Shown here: positions 17,247-26,269 of the stretch, in pieces
Layout: each line of letters opens with the position of its first letter
How positions within the stretch are numbered: position 1 is the stretch's first letter
Assembly: GCF_001306135.1 (NCBI RefSeq)
Contig: NZ_LGKP01000025.1
Location: 62,001 to 126,000, forward strand
Length of the DNA: 64,000 nt
Direction of reading: 5' to 3'
Origin: Herpetosiphon geysericola
GTDB lineage: Bacteria; Chloroflexota; Chloroflexia; Chloroflexales; Herpetosiphonaceae
The notes under the pieces: generated by a model
The model's input: the letters and a program-made list of their open reading frames with translations, nothing else
Database searches by the model: none
Told to the model about the DNA's origin: nothing
Translations under genes and position numbers: made by a program

Positions 17247-18728
17247 TTAGTATGCGCCGCGCCCGAAGAGCACCGCCGGAATTGTCATGATCATAATGCG
17301 CACATCGAGCCAAAGCGACCAGTGCTCGGTGTAGTAAATATCCAAGCGCACCATATCGTCGAAGGTGGTGTTAGAGCGGCCAGAGGCTTGCCACAAACCA
17401 GTCAAACCGGGCGTAACTTCTAAGCGCCGGTAGTGCCACTCTTGATATTGGGCTACTTCATCGGGCACTTGTGGGCGTGGGCCGACCAAGCTCATCTCGC
17501 CACGCAGCACATTATAGAGTTGCGGCAATTCATCGATGCTCAGTTTGCGCAAGACACGGCCAATTTTGGTAACGCGTGGATCGTCTTTGATTTTGAAGAG
17601 CGCGCCTTCGGCCTCGTTTTGCGCCATCAAGGTCTTTTTGAGCGCTTCTGCATTGGGAACCATCGTGCGCAGCTTGTAGACCATAAACGGCTTGCCATGC
17701 TTGCCGATGCGTGGTTGGCGAAACACAACTGGCGCTTGGGGCGCAGAAAGCTTAATCATCAAGGCGGCTATGCCCCAAATTGTGGCCCAAATTGGCGCGG
17801 TTAGGCCGATGAGCAACAGATCAGTAGTACGCTTGAACACATAATTCCAGCCGCGAATAACATTTTTCTTCAAGCGCAACAAGGGAATTGTGCTCAAACG
17901 CTGAATGCTGACCCGATCAAAACTGAGTTCATATAAATCGGGAGCAACCCGAAATTCAACATTGAACTTGCGACAGATGCGCACAACTTCGGGCAGGCTG
18001 GTATGCGCCCAAAATGGTAGGGCAATAATCACCTGATCAACGTGGCGCTGACGCATAATTTGTTCAAATTGGCTGAGTGCACCAAGCCAACGAAATTGCT
18101 CACCTGGGGCAGCGACATCATCGCGATCATCGGGCGGGCCTTCGACGTAGCCCAACAAATGATGGCCATGATCGAGCGTATATTGCAGCTCTTCCATCAC
18201 CTGTTTGGCGAGGCCGCGATTGCCAACGACCACCACTTGCTCTAAACCAACGCCGCGGCGCCAAGCCCAACGCCGCAGCATGCGCAAGCCAATTCGGCCA
18301 ATCGTCAGGGCTACAATCACACAAAACCACACAAAGACCATAATCAAGCGCGACCATAAATCGGCACGATTGATAAATAGCCACATGACGGTGAGGGCGA
18401 GCGCAATCGTAGTGCTGGTAACGATAATGCTGAATGAATCGAAGGCCGAAGCAGAGCGGGGTAAGCGATAGAACCCGCGCCAGTGAAGGGTTGTGCTGAG
18501 GGTCAGCATAAACACCAGCATCATCGGGTAGAAGGCCGATAACTGGCGATACGAAGCAGGGTCGTAAATATCGCGGCCTAAGCGGACATCATAGCGCAGC
18601 CAGTGCGCAAGGGCAAAGGCTGCGAGAATCAAACATCCATCGAGCATGGTCAGAGCCAGCCGCGATGTGGTTTGACGCACATCGCGACGCGAAAAGATCG
18701 GTTGGCTGGTAGACCAATCGCTCATCAT
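17247..18728 (-). CDS. Polyprenyl-phosphate sugar-1-phosphate transferase
   Basis: A 493-residue membrane enzyme that starts repeat-unit assembly by moving a sugar phosphate to undecaprenyl phosphate (WbaP/EpsE/CpsE group). The N-terminal half has four to five transmembrane helices and a CoA-binding-like Rossmann region ([18 protein letters not shown]). The catalytic C-terminal domain has [62 protein letters not shown] and the end [10 protein letters not shown]. Its start overlaps the obgE stop (ATGATGA), so it is translated by coupling. Surface polysaccharide synthesis is the likely pathway. Confidence 0.92.
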   Translation of the reverse strand: MMSDWSTSQPIFSRRDVRQTTSRLALTMLDGCLILAAFALAHWLRYDVRLGRDIYDPASYRQLSAFYPMMLVFMLTLSTTLHWRGFYRLPRSASAFDSFSIIVTSTTIALALTVMWLFINRADLWSRLIMVFVWFCVIVALTIGRIGLRMLRRWAWRRGVGLEQVVVVGNRGLAKQVMEELQYTLDHGHHLLGYVEGPPDDRDDVAAPGEQFRWLGALSQFEQIMRQRHVDQVIIALPFWAHTSLPEVVRICRKFNVEFRVAPDLYELSFDRVSIQRLSTIPLLRLKKNVIRGWNYVFKRTTDLLLIGLTAPIWATIWGIAALMIKLSAPQAPVVFRQPRIGKHGKPFMVYKLRTMVPNAEALKKTLMAQNEAEGALFKIKDDPRVTKIGRVLRKLSIDELPQLYNVLRGEMSLVGPRPQVPDEVAQYQEWHYRRLEVTPGLTGLWQASGRSNTTFDDMVRLDIYYTEHWSLWLDVRIMIMTIPAVLFGRGAY

Positions 18729-20038
18729 CCAATCGACTCGTCTTGCCATAACAACTCAGCTTTTTCAATCCGCACAGGATCGCCATGGCGTACACCAGCG
18801 GCAAACAAGGCTGCTGAAACGCCCATCGCTTCCAACACTCGTTGGAGCCGATCAAGCGATTCGCTTTGGGCAAAGTTCGTCATTGAAACAAGCCGTTCAA
18901 TTTTCTCGCCGTGGACACGCAACACGCCATCTTCTTCAGTTTCGAGCCAGAAGTCATTCGGGTCGATATTGCTGAAGCGGAAGGTCAGAATTTCCTCACT
19001 GTACGGGAGGCGGGTGATCCGTTCGGGCATTTCGAGCAGAATATCGACAATTCGGCGTTGCAACGGCTGAAGGCCTTGATTGGTTGCTGCCGAAATCGGG
19101 AAGATATTCTCAGGCTCAATGCCCCAAGCGATAATTTGTGGACGCATCAATTCGTCAAAAGCTTGGGCATCGGGTAAGTCGGTTTTGTTCAAGGCCACAA
19201 TTTGTGGGCGCTGGGCCAATTCGCTCGAATAGGCTTTGAGTTCGGCGTTGATCGTTTGAAAATCTTCAAATGGATCACGGCCTTCGGTGCCAGCTGCATC
19301 GACCACGTGCACCAGAATGCGCGTGCGCTCGATGTGGCGCAAGAAATCGTGACCCAAGCCAACCCCACGGCTCGCACCTTCGATCAAGCCAGGAATATCG
19401 GCGACAACGAAGGTGAAATCGTTGTATTCGGCTACGCCTAAGTTTGGCGAAAGGGTCGTAAACGGATAGTTAGCAATTTTCGGGCGCGCAGCACTGACCA
19501 TTGAAAGCAACGTCGATTTGCCAGCATTTGGAAACCCAACCAAGCCAACGTCAGCAATTACTTTTAATTCAAGCTGAAGCTCGCGCTCTTCGCCTGGCTG
19601 GCCAAGCTCGGCAATCCGCGGCACTTGATTCGAGGCGGTGGCAAAGTGGGTATTGCCCAAGCCGCCCTTGCCGCCTCGGGCCACCAACAACTTTTGGCCA
19701 GGAAACAACAAATCGACCGTTTGCAGCTCGCCTTCGATTTCGGCGCTGACGGTTGTGCCCGGGGGAACTCGAATAAACATATCTTCGCCAGTGCGACCCC
19801 GTTTGCGTTGCCGCCCAGCATTCAAGCCCTTATCGGCTTCATAATGGGTTTCAAAGCGAAATGGCAATAACGTATTTAAGTGAGGGCTTACTTCAAGATA
19901 AATACTGCCGCCACGGCCACCATCGCCACCATCGGGGCCGCCACGCGGAACATATTTTTCACGGCGAAAGGTAGCCATCCCATCGCCACCATCACCAGCT
20001 TTTACTGTAATTAGCGCACGATCTATAAAATCTGACAT
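18725..20038 (-). CDS. obgE: Obg/CgtA GTPase
   Basis: A 437-residue ribosome-associated GTPase. Residues 1-158 form the glycine-rich Obg fold ([30 protein letters not shown]). The G domain has P-loop GFPNAGKST, switch [15 protein letters not shown] and the SAATNQGL motif. The last about 90 residues are the OCT domain ([35 protein letters not shown]). ATG 20038 is preferred over 20044 because GGTGA is better spaced. Pairing with a glycosyl-phosphate transferase is unusual; the gene normally follows ribosomal protein genes. Confidence 0.97.
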   Translation of the reverse strand: MSDFIDRALITVKAGDGGDGMATFRREKYVPRGGPDGGDGGRGGSIYLEVSPHLNTLLPFRFETHYEADKGLNAGRQRKRGRTGEDMFIRVPPGTTVSAEIEGELQTVDLLFPGQKLLVARGGKGGLGNTHFATASNQVPRIAELGQPGEERELQLELKVIADVGLVGFPNAGKSTLLSMVSAARPKIANYPFTTLSPNLGVAEYNDFTFVVADIPGLIEGASRGVGLGHDFLRHIERTRILVHVVDAAGTEGRDPFEDFQTINAELKAYSSELAQRPQIVALNKTDLPDAQAFDELMRPQIIAWGIEPENIFPISAATNQGLQPLQRRIVDILLEMPERITRLPYSEEILTFRFSNIDPNDFWLETEEDGVLRVHGEKIERLVSMTNFAQSESLDRLQRVLEAMGVSAALFAAGVRHGDPVRIEKAELLWQDESIG

Positions 20039-20130
20039 ATACATTCACCCATTTCGTGTGGTTAATTATTCAATTGCTATCGTCACGCAGGATACATGAA
20101 GAATCGCATGCTGTCCAATGCGTTTAGACA

Positions 20131-20157
20131 CAAAAACGACGCTCTTGCGAGCGCCGA
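20131..20157 (-). terminator. Terminator after acidic mini-protein gene
   Basis: On the minus strand a short GC stem (GCGCTC/GAGCG with GCAA loop) is followed by GTTTTTGTG. It stands 28 nt after the small gene's stop. Confidence 0.6.
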
Positions 20158-20184
20158 ATAGCTATAACTATACCATAATTTGGC

Positions 20185-20370
20185 CTAGCCTGGGGTGATT
20201 TCGTCTGCTGGTTCGATCCCCATCTCATCAGTTCCATCGCTTGAATTCGGGTCTGACATTGGGCCATCGACTGGCACATATTGCTCTTCGGTTGCGCCAT
20301 GGGTGCTATCAACAGCATTTTCATCTGGGCGAATCGTGTTATCTTCACCAGTAACTTGTGGGTCGGTCAT
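20185..20370 (-). CDS. Small acidic, probably disordered protein
   Basis: A 61-residue frame from an ATG with GGAG 7 nt upstream and a terminator after it, which argues for a real gene. The product is rich in Asp, Glu, Pro and Thr (TDPQVTGEDNTIRPDENAV, EEQYVPVDGPMSDPNSSDG) with no Cys, Trp or Lys. It resembles no family I know. Low-complexity acid peptides of this size are common near chromosomally housekept genes in this phylum, but function is unknown. Confidence 0.6.
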   Translation of the reverse strand: MTDPQVTGEDNTIRPDENAVDSTHGATEEQYVPVDGPMSDPNSSDGTDEMGIEPADEITPG

Positions 20371-20437
20371 TGCAATCACTCCAACTAATCAAAAGAATAT
20401 CTGCCTAAGCTTAATTGCAACCTCTATGCCACGAAAG

Positions 20438-20530
20438 CAAAAGTCAGAAGTCAGAAGTCAAGAATCAAAAGCCCATAGCCCATAGCCAAGTTTGTGCTCT
20501 TCGTGTCCTTCGTGGATCAAAAACGTATTC
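20438..20530. repeat. Repeat patch: AAGTCAGAAGTC, CCCATAGCCCATAGCC and TTCGTGTCCTTCGTGG units
   Basis: Three of the window-wide motif families stand side by side in the gap between the acidic mini-protein and the FG-GAP gene. The text GCTCTTCGTGTCCTTCGTGG matches the 58.0 kb patch in inverse orientation. Confidence 0.7.
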
Positions 20531-20538
20531 TAAAACAC

Positions 20539-20581
20539 CAACAGCAGCGACACCGGAGAACCAGTGATGCCGCTGCTGTTG
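20539..20581 (-). terminator. Terminator after FG-GAP gene
   Basis: An 11-bp perfect outer stem CAACAGCAGCG/CGCTGCTGTTG continues into an inner CACCGG/CCAGTG pairing with one mismatch; GTGTTTTAG follows on the minus strand. Confidence 0.75.
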
Positions 20582-20597
20582 CTGAAACAACCGCCGA

Positions 20598-22109
20598 CTA
20601 CTTCGTGATCATCGGCAGATAAACTGTTGTTGGCAGGCGACCAACGATATAGGCTTGGCCTTCGGTCTGGCTGCCAGCAAGGTCGGCCCCCAGAAGCAAA
20701 TCGCCATGCCCATCGCCAGTAGCATCGCCTAAGCCCGCTACCGCCCGCCCAAGGCGGCCACCGCCAACAACGCCATCAAGGCTATAGCCCTGTTCAGCTG
20801 TCAATTGAGCCAAGTTAATCGTGTTGCTGACTGGTGGTGTATTGATCACATACACTCGACCAGTATCGTTGCCAAGGCTGCTATCAACCCCATAGGCCCC
20901 GATAATCAGCTGTTGATCTCTGTAGCCCACCGAGAACCCTGCCTCGTCAGCTGGTTGCTCTCCCACAAAGCGCACCGTGTTGCTCAATGGCTGAGCCAAA
21001 TCGAGCGTGCCGCTCAAGGCTGCACCATAAACCAAATCGACGCGGCCAGCACCACCAGCAGGAAATTGGTCGCTGCCAACTGCCAAATCGCCACGTTGGT
21101 CGCCGTTGACATCGTCAGTGCCAACCACGCTAATCCCAGCGCGATTGCTTGCGCCAGCGCCTGCAATGACAAATCCATTGTGGGCTAATGCGCCAATGTG
21201 GAATGCGCTATTGGTATTTGCGCCCCAAACTACGGCCACGCTGCCAGCAGCGCTACGACCCAAGGGATCGGCAACATACGAGCCAACCAAAATCTCAGGC
21301 TTGCCATCGCCATTCATGTCGCTGGTACTACCCACGGCGCTACCAGCGCGATCGGCAGCGGTTGCGCCGTCGATGCGATAGCCATAGTTCGTGGCGGTTG
21401 CCAAATCGATGGTGCTGGTGGTGGCTTTGCCCCAAACCACATAGGCCGCGCCAGCATTATCGGCGCTGCCATCAACGCCAATCGCGCCGATTACAACTTC
21501 GTTCAAGCCATCGCCGTTGAGATCGTCCACCCCAGCCAGCGAGTAGCCTACGCGATCGCCGCCAACTGCGCCATCGATGCGATAGCCATGATTGCCAAGC
21601 GCCGCCAAGTCGAGAGTTGTGGTTAGCGAGCCGCCCCAAACCACAAATACGCTGCCAGCGGTCGAGCGATCATTGGGCGATTCGCCCCACGCTCCAATTG
21701 CAAAGTCGTCGATTTGGTCGCCGTTGACATCGCCAAGGCCAGTCACGCTCCAGCCAGATGAAGCACCCTGACTGGCCCCATAAATTGCTACGCCCCGCTC
21801 TGCCAGATCAGGAGCTTGCAAGGTTGCAGTCATAGCCTGACCCCAAATTAAGTAGGTGGTGCCAGCACTTGGTCGGCCTAAAGGTGCAGCGACCCACGCG
21901 CCGACCAAGCTATCGCTCAGGCCATCATTATTAATATCCCCAGCGTCGGCAACCGCATAGCCAGCATGCTCGCTTGCGCCGCCAGTAAACGCCATAATCG
22001 TTTCTTGATTCAGATTTGCAGTGATGTGCTGGGATTCAGCATATGCCCAGCCACTAAAACCTAGGGCAATGCCACAGCCGCATAACCCCACCATTTGGCG
22101 TAATTTCAA
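20598..22109 (-). CDS. Secreted FG-GAP (integrin-like) repeat protein
   Basis: A 503-residue exported protein of about seven FG-GAP repeats, each of the form GxxDxNGDxxxDxxxGA (for example GDINNDGLSDSLVGAW, GDVNGDQIDDFAIGAW, DDLNGDGLNEVVIGAI, SDMNGDGKPEILVGSY), a calcium-binding beta-propeller. I choose TTG 22109 as start: GGAGGG precedes it by 6 nt and the product MKLRQMVGLCGCGIALGF then begins with a good signal peptide (cleaved after AYA). The C-terminus ends TTVYLPMITK after the last repeat, a short hydrophobic tail that may be a sorting or anchoring end. Confidence 0.87.
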   Translation of the reverse strand: MKLRQMVGLCGCGIALGFSGWAYAESQHITANLNQETIMAFTGGASEHAGYAVADAGDINNDGLSDSLVGAWVAAPLGRPSAGTTYLIWGQAMTATLQAPDLAERGVAIYGASQGASSGWSVTGLGDVNGDQIDDFAIGAWGESPNDRSTAGSVFVVWGGSLTTTLDLAALGNHGYRIDGAVGGDRVGYSLAGVDDLNGDGLNEVVIGAIGVDGSADNAGAAYVVWGKATTSTIDLATATNYGYRIDGATAADRAGSAVGSTSDMNGDGKPEILVGSYVADPLGRSAAGSVAVVWGANTNSAFHIGALAHNGFVIAGAGASNRAGISVVGTDDVNGDQRGDLAVGSDQFPAGGAGRVDLVYGAALSGTLDLAQPLSNTVRFVGEQPADEAGFSVGYRDQQLIIGAYGVDSSLGNDTGRVYVINTPPVSNTINLAQLTAEQGYSLDGVVGGGRLGRAVAGLGDATGDGHGDLLLGADLAGSQTEGQAYIVGRLPTTVYLPMITK

Positions 22110-22273
22110 AACCAGACCCTCCAAGAATGTGTGCTACGATGTTTACTTTAGACAGTTATTTCCGACTAAATTGTTTTTATCTCGCGAGACTATACTCGAT
22201 CTTCAAATTCACGTCAAACTGGTATACTAGAGGCTGTTTTTGGCTTGCTTAGCGGTATTTTGAAGGAGTGCGC

Positions 22274-22744
22274 ATGGTTAGGGTCTTATTCGTTTGTTTA
22301 GGCAATATCTGTCGTTCGCCGATGGCCGAGGGGATTATGCGTCACTTGGTCGAGCAACGAAAGCTAAGTCATGCGATTGAAGTCGATTCGGCTGGTACCA
22401 GTCACTATCATATTGGCGATGAGCCACATCATGGCACTATGCGCATTCTGCGCCACAATGGGATTAGCCTTAGCCACCGTGGCCGCCAATTTGGCAAAAT
22501 CGATCAACAGAACTTTGATTATTTAATTGCCATGGATAGCCAAAATCGCCGCGATATGCAAGCGGTTTTGGGTGCAAACGAGGCCGAAGTGCGCTTAATG
22601 CTCGATTATATTCCCAACGGATTTAAAGGCCGCGACGTGCCCGACCCCTGGTACACTGGCAATTTCGAAGAGGTCTATGCAATGTTGTATGCTGCTTGCA
22701 ATGCCTTGCTCGATGAAATTGTGGCAACCAAACTTTCTGCTTAA
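22274..22744 (+). CDS. Low-molecular-weight protein-tyrosine phosphatase
   Basis: A 156-residue phosphatase. The signature C8-x5-R14-S (VCLGNICRSPMAEG) opens the protein and the general acid lies in DVPDPWYTG. Such enzymes dephosphorylate capsule-type tyrosine kinases (Wzb/PtpA) or arsenate (ArsC type); the DPW motif and context favour the phosphatase. ATG 22274 has AAGGAG 5 nt upstream; a GTG at 22268 is inside that site. Together with the PHP phosphatase at 40.15 kb it gives two unrelated candidate tyrosine phosphatases, with no kinase in the window. Confidence 0.93.
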   Translation: MVRVLFVCLGNICRSPMAEGIMRHLVEQRKLSHAIEVDSAGTSHYHIGDEPHHGTMRILRHNGISLSHRGRQFGKIDQQNFDYLIAMDSQNRRDMQAVLGANEAEVRLMLDYIPNGFKGRDVPDPWYTGNFEEVYAMLYAACNALLDEIVATKLSA

Positions 22745-22748
22745 AGCC

Positions 22749-22795
22749 AAATGCCCGCTAGCTATTCGGTTTGAACAGCTAGCGGGCATTTTTTA
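22749..22795. terminator. Strong bidirectional terminator
   Basis: A stem AAATGCCCGCTAGCT/AGCTAGCGGGCATTT with a 13-nt loop is followed by TTTTAG on the plus strand; the minus strand has the mirror run. It serves both the phosphatase and uvrA. Confidence 0.9.
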
Positions 22796-22802
22796 GTTAA
22801 TT

Positions 22803-25800
22803 TTAGCCAACGTTCAGCAAATCGCGCAAGAAGACCGCAGTATGCGAGGTTGGGTGCTGGGCAACCTCTTCGGGCGTGCCTTGGGCAATAATATAGCCGC
22901 CGCCAGTGCCACCCTCAGGTCCAAGGTCGATGATCCAGTCGGCAGTTTTGATCACATCAAGACTATGTTCAATCACCAACACGGTGTTACCAGCATTGAC
23001 CAAGCGCTGAATCACCCGCAAGAGATTTTGCACGTCGGCAAAGTGCAAGCCAGTGGTCGGCTCATCGAGAATATAGATCGTGCGGCCTGTGGCCACCCGC
23101 GCTAATTCTTTGGCCAATTTGACCCGTTGAGCCTCGCCACCAGAGAGCGTCGTCGCCGATTGACCAAGCTTGATGTAATCCAAGCCGACATCGTGCAAGG
23201 TTTGCAGCACCCGCTTGAGCTTGGGATGGTTCTCGAAGAACTCAAGCGCGGTATGCACATCCATATCTAGCACATCCGAGATCGTTTTGCCTTTGTAGCG
23301 CACTTGCAAGGTTTCGCGATTGTAGCGCTTGCCTTTACACTCGTCGCAGCGCACCCAAACATCGGCCAAGAAGTGCATTTCGATCTTTTGCTCGCCGTTG
23401 CCTTGGCAGGCTTCACAGCGCCCACCTTTGACATTGAACGAGAAACGACCTGGCTCATAGCCACGCAACTTGGCATCAGGGGTGTTCGAAAACACCTCAC
23501 GAATTTGATCAAACAACTTAACATAGGTTGCTGGATTCGAGCGTGGTGTGCGGCCAATCGGCTGCTGATCGATGTCGATCACTTTATCAAGTTGCTCTAA
23601 ACCCTCGAGCGTATCGTATTTGCCAACCCGCAGTTGAGCGCGATTGAGCAAATTGGCCAGCGCTGGATAGAGCGTTTCAGTGATGAGCGATGACTTGCCT
23701 GATCCAGAAACCCCAGTTACCGCAATCAACGTGCCCAACGGAATCGTGATGTCGAGGTTGTTGAGGTTATTGTGGGTCGCGCCGCGCAAGCTGATGTGGC
23801 CTTTGGCTGGGCGACGGGTTGGCGGCACTTCAATTTTCAAACGCCCAGACAAATAGCTGCCAGTCAACGAACCATTGCTGCTGATATATTCTGGCTTACC
23901 TTCGGCTACGACTTTACCACCATTGACCCCAGCCCCAGGCCCGAAGTCAACCAGCCAATCGGCGGCTTTCATGGTATCTTCGTCGTGCTCAACCACAATC
24001 ACGGTGTTGCCTAGGTCACGCAGTTTGGTCAAGGTGTCGATCAACTTGCGATTATCACGTTGGTGCAAGCCAATCGATGGCTCGTCGAGAATATACATCA
24101 CGCCCATCAAACCTGCGCCAATTTGTGAAGCCAAGCGAATGCGTTGGGCCTCGCCACCAGAGAGCGATGGCGCCGAGCGATCAAGGGTCAGATAGTGCAA
24201 GCCTACGTTGAGCAAAAAGCCCAAGCGCTCGCGAATTTCTTTGAGCACTTCGCCAGCAATTTCCAGCTGTCGACCATCAAGCTTGGTTGGGGTTGGCGCT
24301 GAAGCCAGCAATGGCAGCACCGTGGTATCGAGGCCATCGCGGCTGACCCAGTGAGCATCGCTGCCAGTTAGGCCACAAGCCCATGCATAGCCTTGAGCCA
24401 CGGTTTTGGCACAAATTTGCTGAATATTTTCATCGCCAACCGTCACTGCCAAACTTTCTGGCCGTAACTTCGCGCCATGACAAGCATGACATGGCTGATC
24501 GCTCATCCATTGTTGATAATGCTCGCGCATATTTTCCACGCCAGTTTGCTGGAAGCGGCGCATAATCTCGGCCCCCAAGCCCTCCCAGCGGCGATAATAT
24601 TCGCCCTTGGATTGACCTTCGCTCCAAACATGCTTAACTTTTTCGCTGCCTGAGCCTTGAGTCAAAACCTCGCGCACCCGTGGCGAGAGATCTTTCCACG
24701 GTGTATCAAGGTCAAATTTATAGTGAGCGGCGATTGCTTGCAGAGCGCGATAGCCCCAGCTGCCAACTTTTTTGCGCAACTCGCCCCAATAAGTCACCGC
24801 ACCATCGTGCAATGATAAATTAGAATTTGGCACTAGCAGTTCTGGGTCAACTTCCAAGCGCGTGCCTAAACCAGCGCAGGAAGGGCAAGCACCTTGGGGC
24901 GCATTGAAGGAGAACATTTGCGGGTTGAGTTCAAGGAACGAAATGCCACAATCAACACAGGCATAATCTTCGCTCATCACAATATCGCCAGCGGCGTTCA
25001 AGCCAGTAATGCTAGTTTCTTCTTCTGGCAACAGTTCTTCTTCAACCTCGGCTACCGCTTTGGCCTTGGCTTTTTTGGTTTTTGATTTTTCAGTTTGTTG
25101 CGCAAACTCTGGTAGGGCAATGATGATCGTGCCATTGGCGGTACGCAGCGCGGTTTCAACGCTATCGTTGAGTCGCGAACTGAAGGTTTCATCATCTTCG
25201 GTGGGCACAACCAAGCGATCAACCACAATATCAATGGTATGTTTAACTTTTTTGTTGAGTTTAATGTCGTCTTGCAGATCGCGAATTTCGCCATCGACCC
25301 GTACCCGCGAAAACCCTTGAGCGCGAGCATCGTCGAAAATATCTTTGTATTCGCCTTTGCGAGCGGCAACCATCGGCGCTAAAATCATAAAGCGCGTACC
25401 TTTGGGCAACTCGTTGACCCGATTGACCATCTGTTCGGCAGTTTGTGAGCCGATTGGTTTGCCACAATTATGGCAATGCGGCACGCCAATCCGCGCAAAC
25501 AATACCCGCAGATAATCATAAACTTCGGTGACTGTGCCCACGGTTGAGCGCGGGTTTTTCGAGGCAGATTTTTGTTCGATTGCGATTGCTGGCGATAGCC
25601 CGCCGATAAAATCGACCTTGGGCTTTTCGAGTTGGCCCAAAAACTGGCGCGCATACGATGAGAGCGATTCAACATAGCGGCGCTGGCCTTCAGCATACAA
25701 CGTATCAAAGGCTAACGATGATTTGCCAGAACCAGAAACACCGGTCAACACAACCAATTGATCGCGTGGAAGTTCGATGTCGATGTTTTTAAGATTGTGC

Positions 25801-25838
25801 TCACGAGCGCCCTTGATGACAATTTTATCCTGCGCCAT
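22803..25838 (-). CDS. uvrA: Excinuclease ABC subunit A (UvrA)
   Basis: A 1011-residue damage-recognition ATPase of nucleotide-excision repair. Two ABC modules are seen, each with Walker [10 protein letters not shown], signature [24 protein letters not shown] and Walker [21 protein letters not shown]. Zinc modules are CVDC...CPSC and CEAC...CDEC. It is about 50 residues longer than common UvrA because of a charged insert ([23 protein letters not shown]) before the first zinc module. A TATAAT box and a LexA-like site lie upstream, so it is probably SOS-regulated. The downstream gene is convergent. Confidence 0.98.
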   Translation of the reverse strand: MAQDKIVIKGAREHNLKNIDIELPRDQLVVLTGVSGSGKSSLAFDTLYAEGQRRYVESLSSYARQFLGQLEKPKVDFIGGLSPAIAIEQKSASKNPRSTVGTVTEVYDYLRVLFARIGVPHCHNCGKPIGSQTAEQMVNRVNELPKGTRFMILAPMVAARKGEYKDIFDDARAQGFSRVRVDGEIRDLQDDIKLNKKVKHTIDIVVDRLVVPTEDDETFSSRLNDSVETALRTANGTIIIALPEFAQQTEKSKTKKAKAKAVAEVEEELLPEEETSITGLNAAGDIVMSEDYACVDCGISFLELNPQMFSFNAPQGACPSCAGLGTRLEVDPELLVPNSNLSLHDGAVTYWGELRKKVGSWGYRALQAIAAHYKFDLDTPWKDLSPRVREVLTQGSGSEKVKHVWSEGQSKGEYYRRWEGLGAEIMRRFQQTGVENMREHYQQWMSDQPCHACHGAKLRPESLAVTVGDENIQQICAKTVAQGYAWACGLTGSDAHWVSRDGLDTTVLPLLASAPTPTKLDGRQLEIAGEVLKEIRERLGFLLNVGLHYLTLDRSAPSLSGGEAQRIRLASQIGAGLMGVMYILDEPSIGLHQRDNRKLIDTLTKLRDLGNTVIVVEHDEDTMKAADWLVDFGPGAGVNGGKVVAEGKPEYISSNGSLTGSYLSGRLKIEVPPTRRPAKGHISLRGATHNNLNNLDITIPLGTLIAVTGVSGSGKSSLITETLYPALANLLNRAQLRVGKYDTLEGLEQLDKVIDIDQQPIGRTPRSNPATYVKLFDQIREVFSNTPDAKLRGYEPGRFSFNVKGGRCEACQGNGEQKIEMHFLADVWVRCDECKGKRYNRETLQVRYKGKTISDVLDMDVHTALEFFENHPKLKRVLQTLHDVGLDYIKLGQSATTLSGGEAQRVKLAKELARVATGRTIYILDEPTTGLHFADVQNLLRVIQRLVNAGNTVLVIEHSLDVIKTADWIIDLGPEGGTGGGYIIAQGTPEEVAQHPTSHTAVFLRDLLNVG

Positions 25839-25946
25839 ACACCCGCCTTTATCGTAAAATCTATGTGTTTAAGCACTTTTTTGGTGCTTGAACAGGAAAA
25901 AGCCCCTCGCGTTACTCCTGCGGCAGCGCTTGGGGAGCTGAATAAT

Positions 25947-25967
25947 CGAACAGACGTGTTCATTATA
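25947..25967 (-). promoter_or_regulatory. uvrA -10 box with LexA-like operator
   Basis: The minus strand has a perfect TATAAT (25962-25967). Just downstream, on the plus strand, 25947-25960 reads CGAACAGACGTGTT, near the gram-positive SOS box CGAAC-N4-GTTYG, and also contains the palindrome GAACA-N4-TGTTC. The site would cover the transcription start, as expected of a repressor operator. A similar site lies in the recA promoter. Confidence 0.55.
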
Positions 25968-26061
25968 ACAGAGTTTGCCCGCCACGATCCGCGACTTTTG
26001 AATGAAATTCGTTAATGGTAAGGATGAAGTTTTAGTTGAATGCAATAAGGCTCTCTGCTGA

Positions 26062-26212
26062 AGGCTATGAGCTATGGAAATCCACAGTGAAGGGTCAAAA
26101 ACCATATTTCGTGGTCTTCGCGTTCTTTGTGGTTAAATTTCATAATTCATCCCTCATAATTCATCCTTTCTGAAACAGTGCTTCATAATTCATCCCTCAT
26201 AATTCATCCTTC
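26062..26212. repeat. Repeat patch: TTCGTGG and ATTCATCC units
   Basis: GGCTATGAGCTATGG, TTCGTGGTCTTCGCGTTC and two exact tandem copies of CATAATTCATCCCTCATAAT, each followed by TCATCC. The copies are 40 nt apart. Confidence 0.75.
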
Positions 26213-26269
26213 TATTTATGGTATGCTTCAAACGATGATTTGTTGTGACAACCTCATGATGGCGCTTGC

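Larger units (their letters stand above)
25839..26269. other. Divergent intergenic region: uvrA promoter plus repeat patch
   Basis: The left half holds the minus-strand uvrA promoter and operator. The right half (about 26060-26212) is a patchwork of the window's repeat motifs. No coding or RNA gene was recognised; no good -35/-10 pair for the downstream VWA gene was seen. Confidence 0.6.

Noticed and set aside
20209-20225. GGTTCGATCCC text resembling a tRNA T-loop
   Set aside because: No cloverleaf surrounds it; it lies inside the acidic mini-protein gene.
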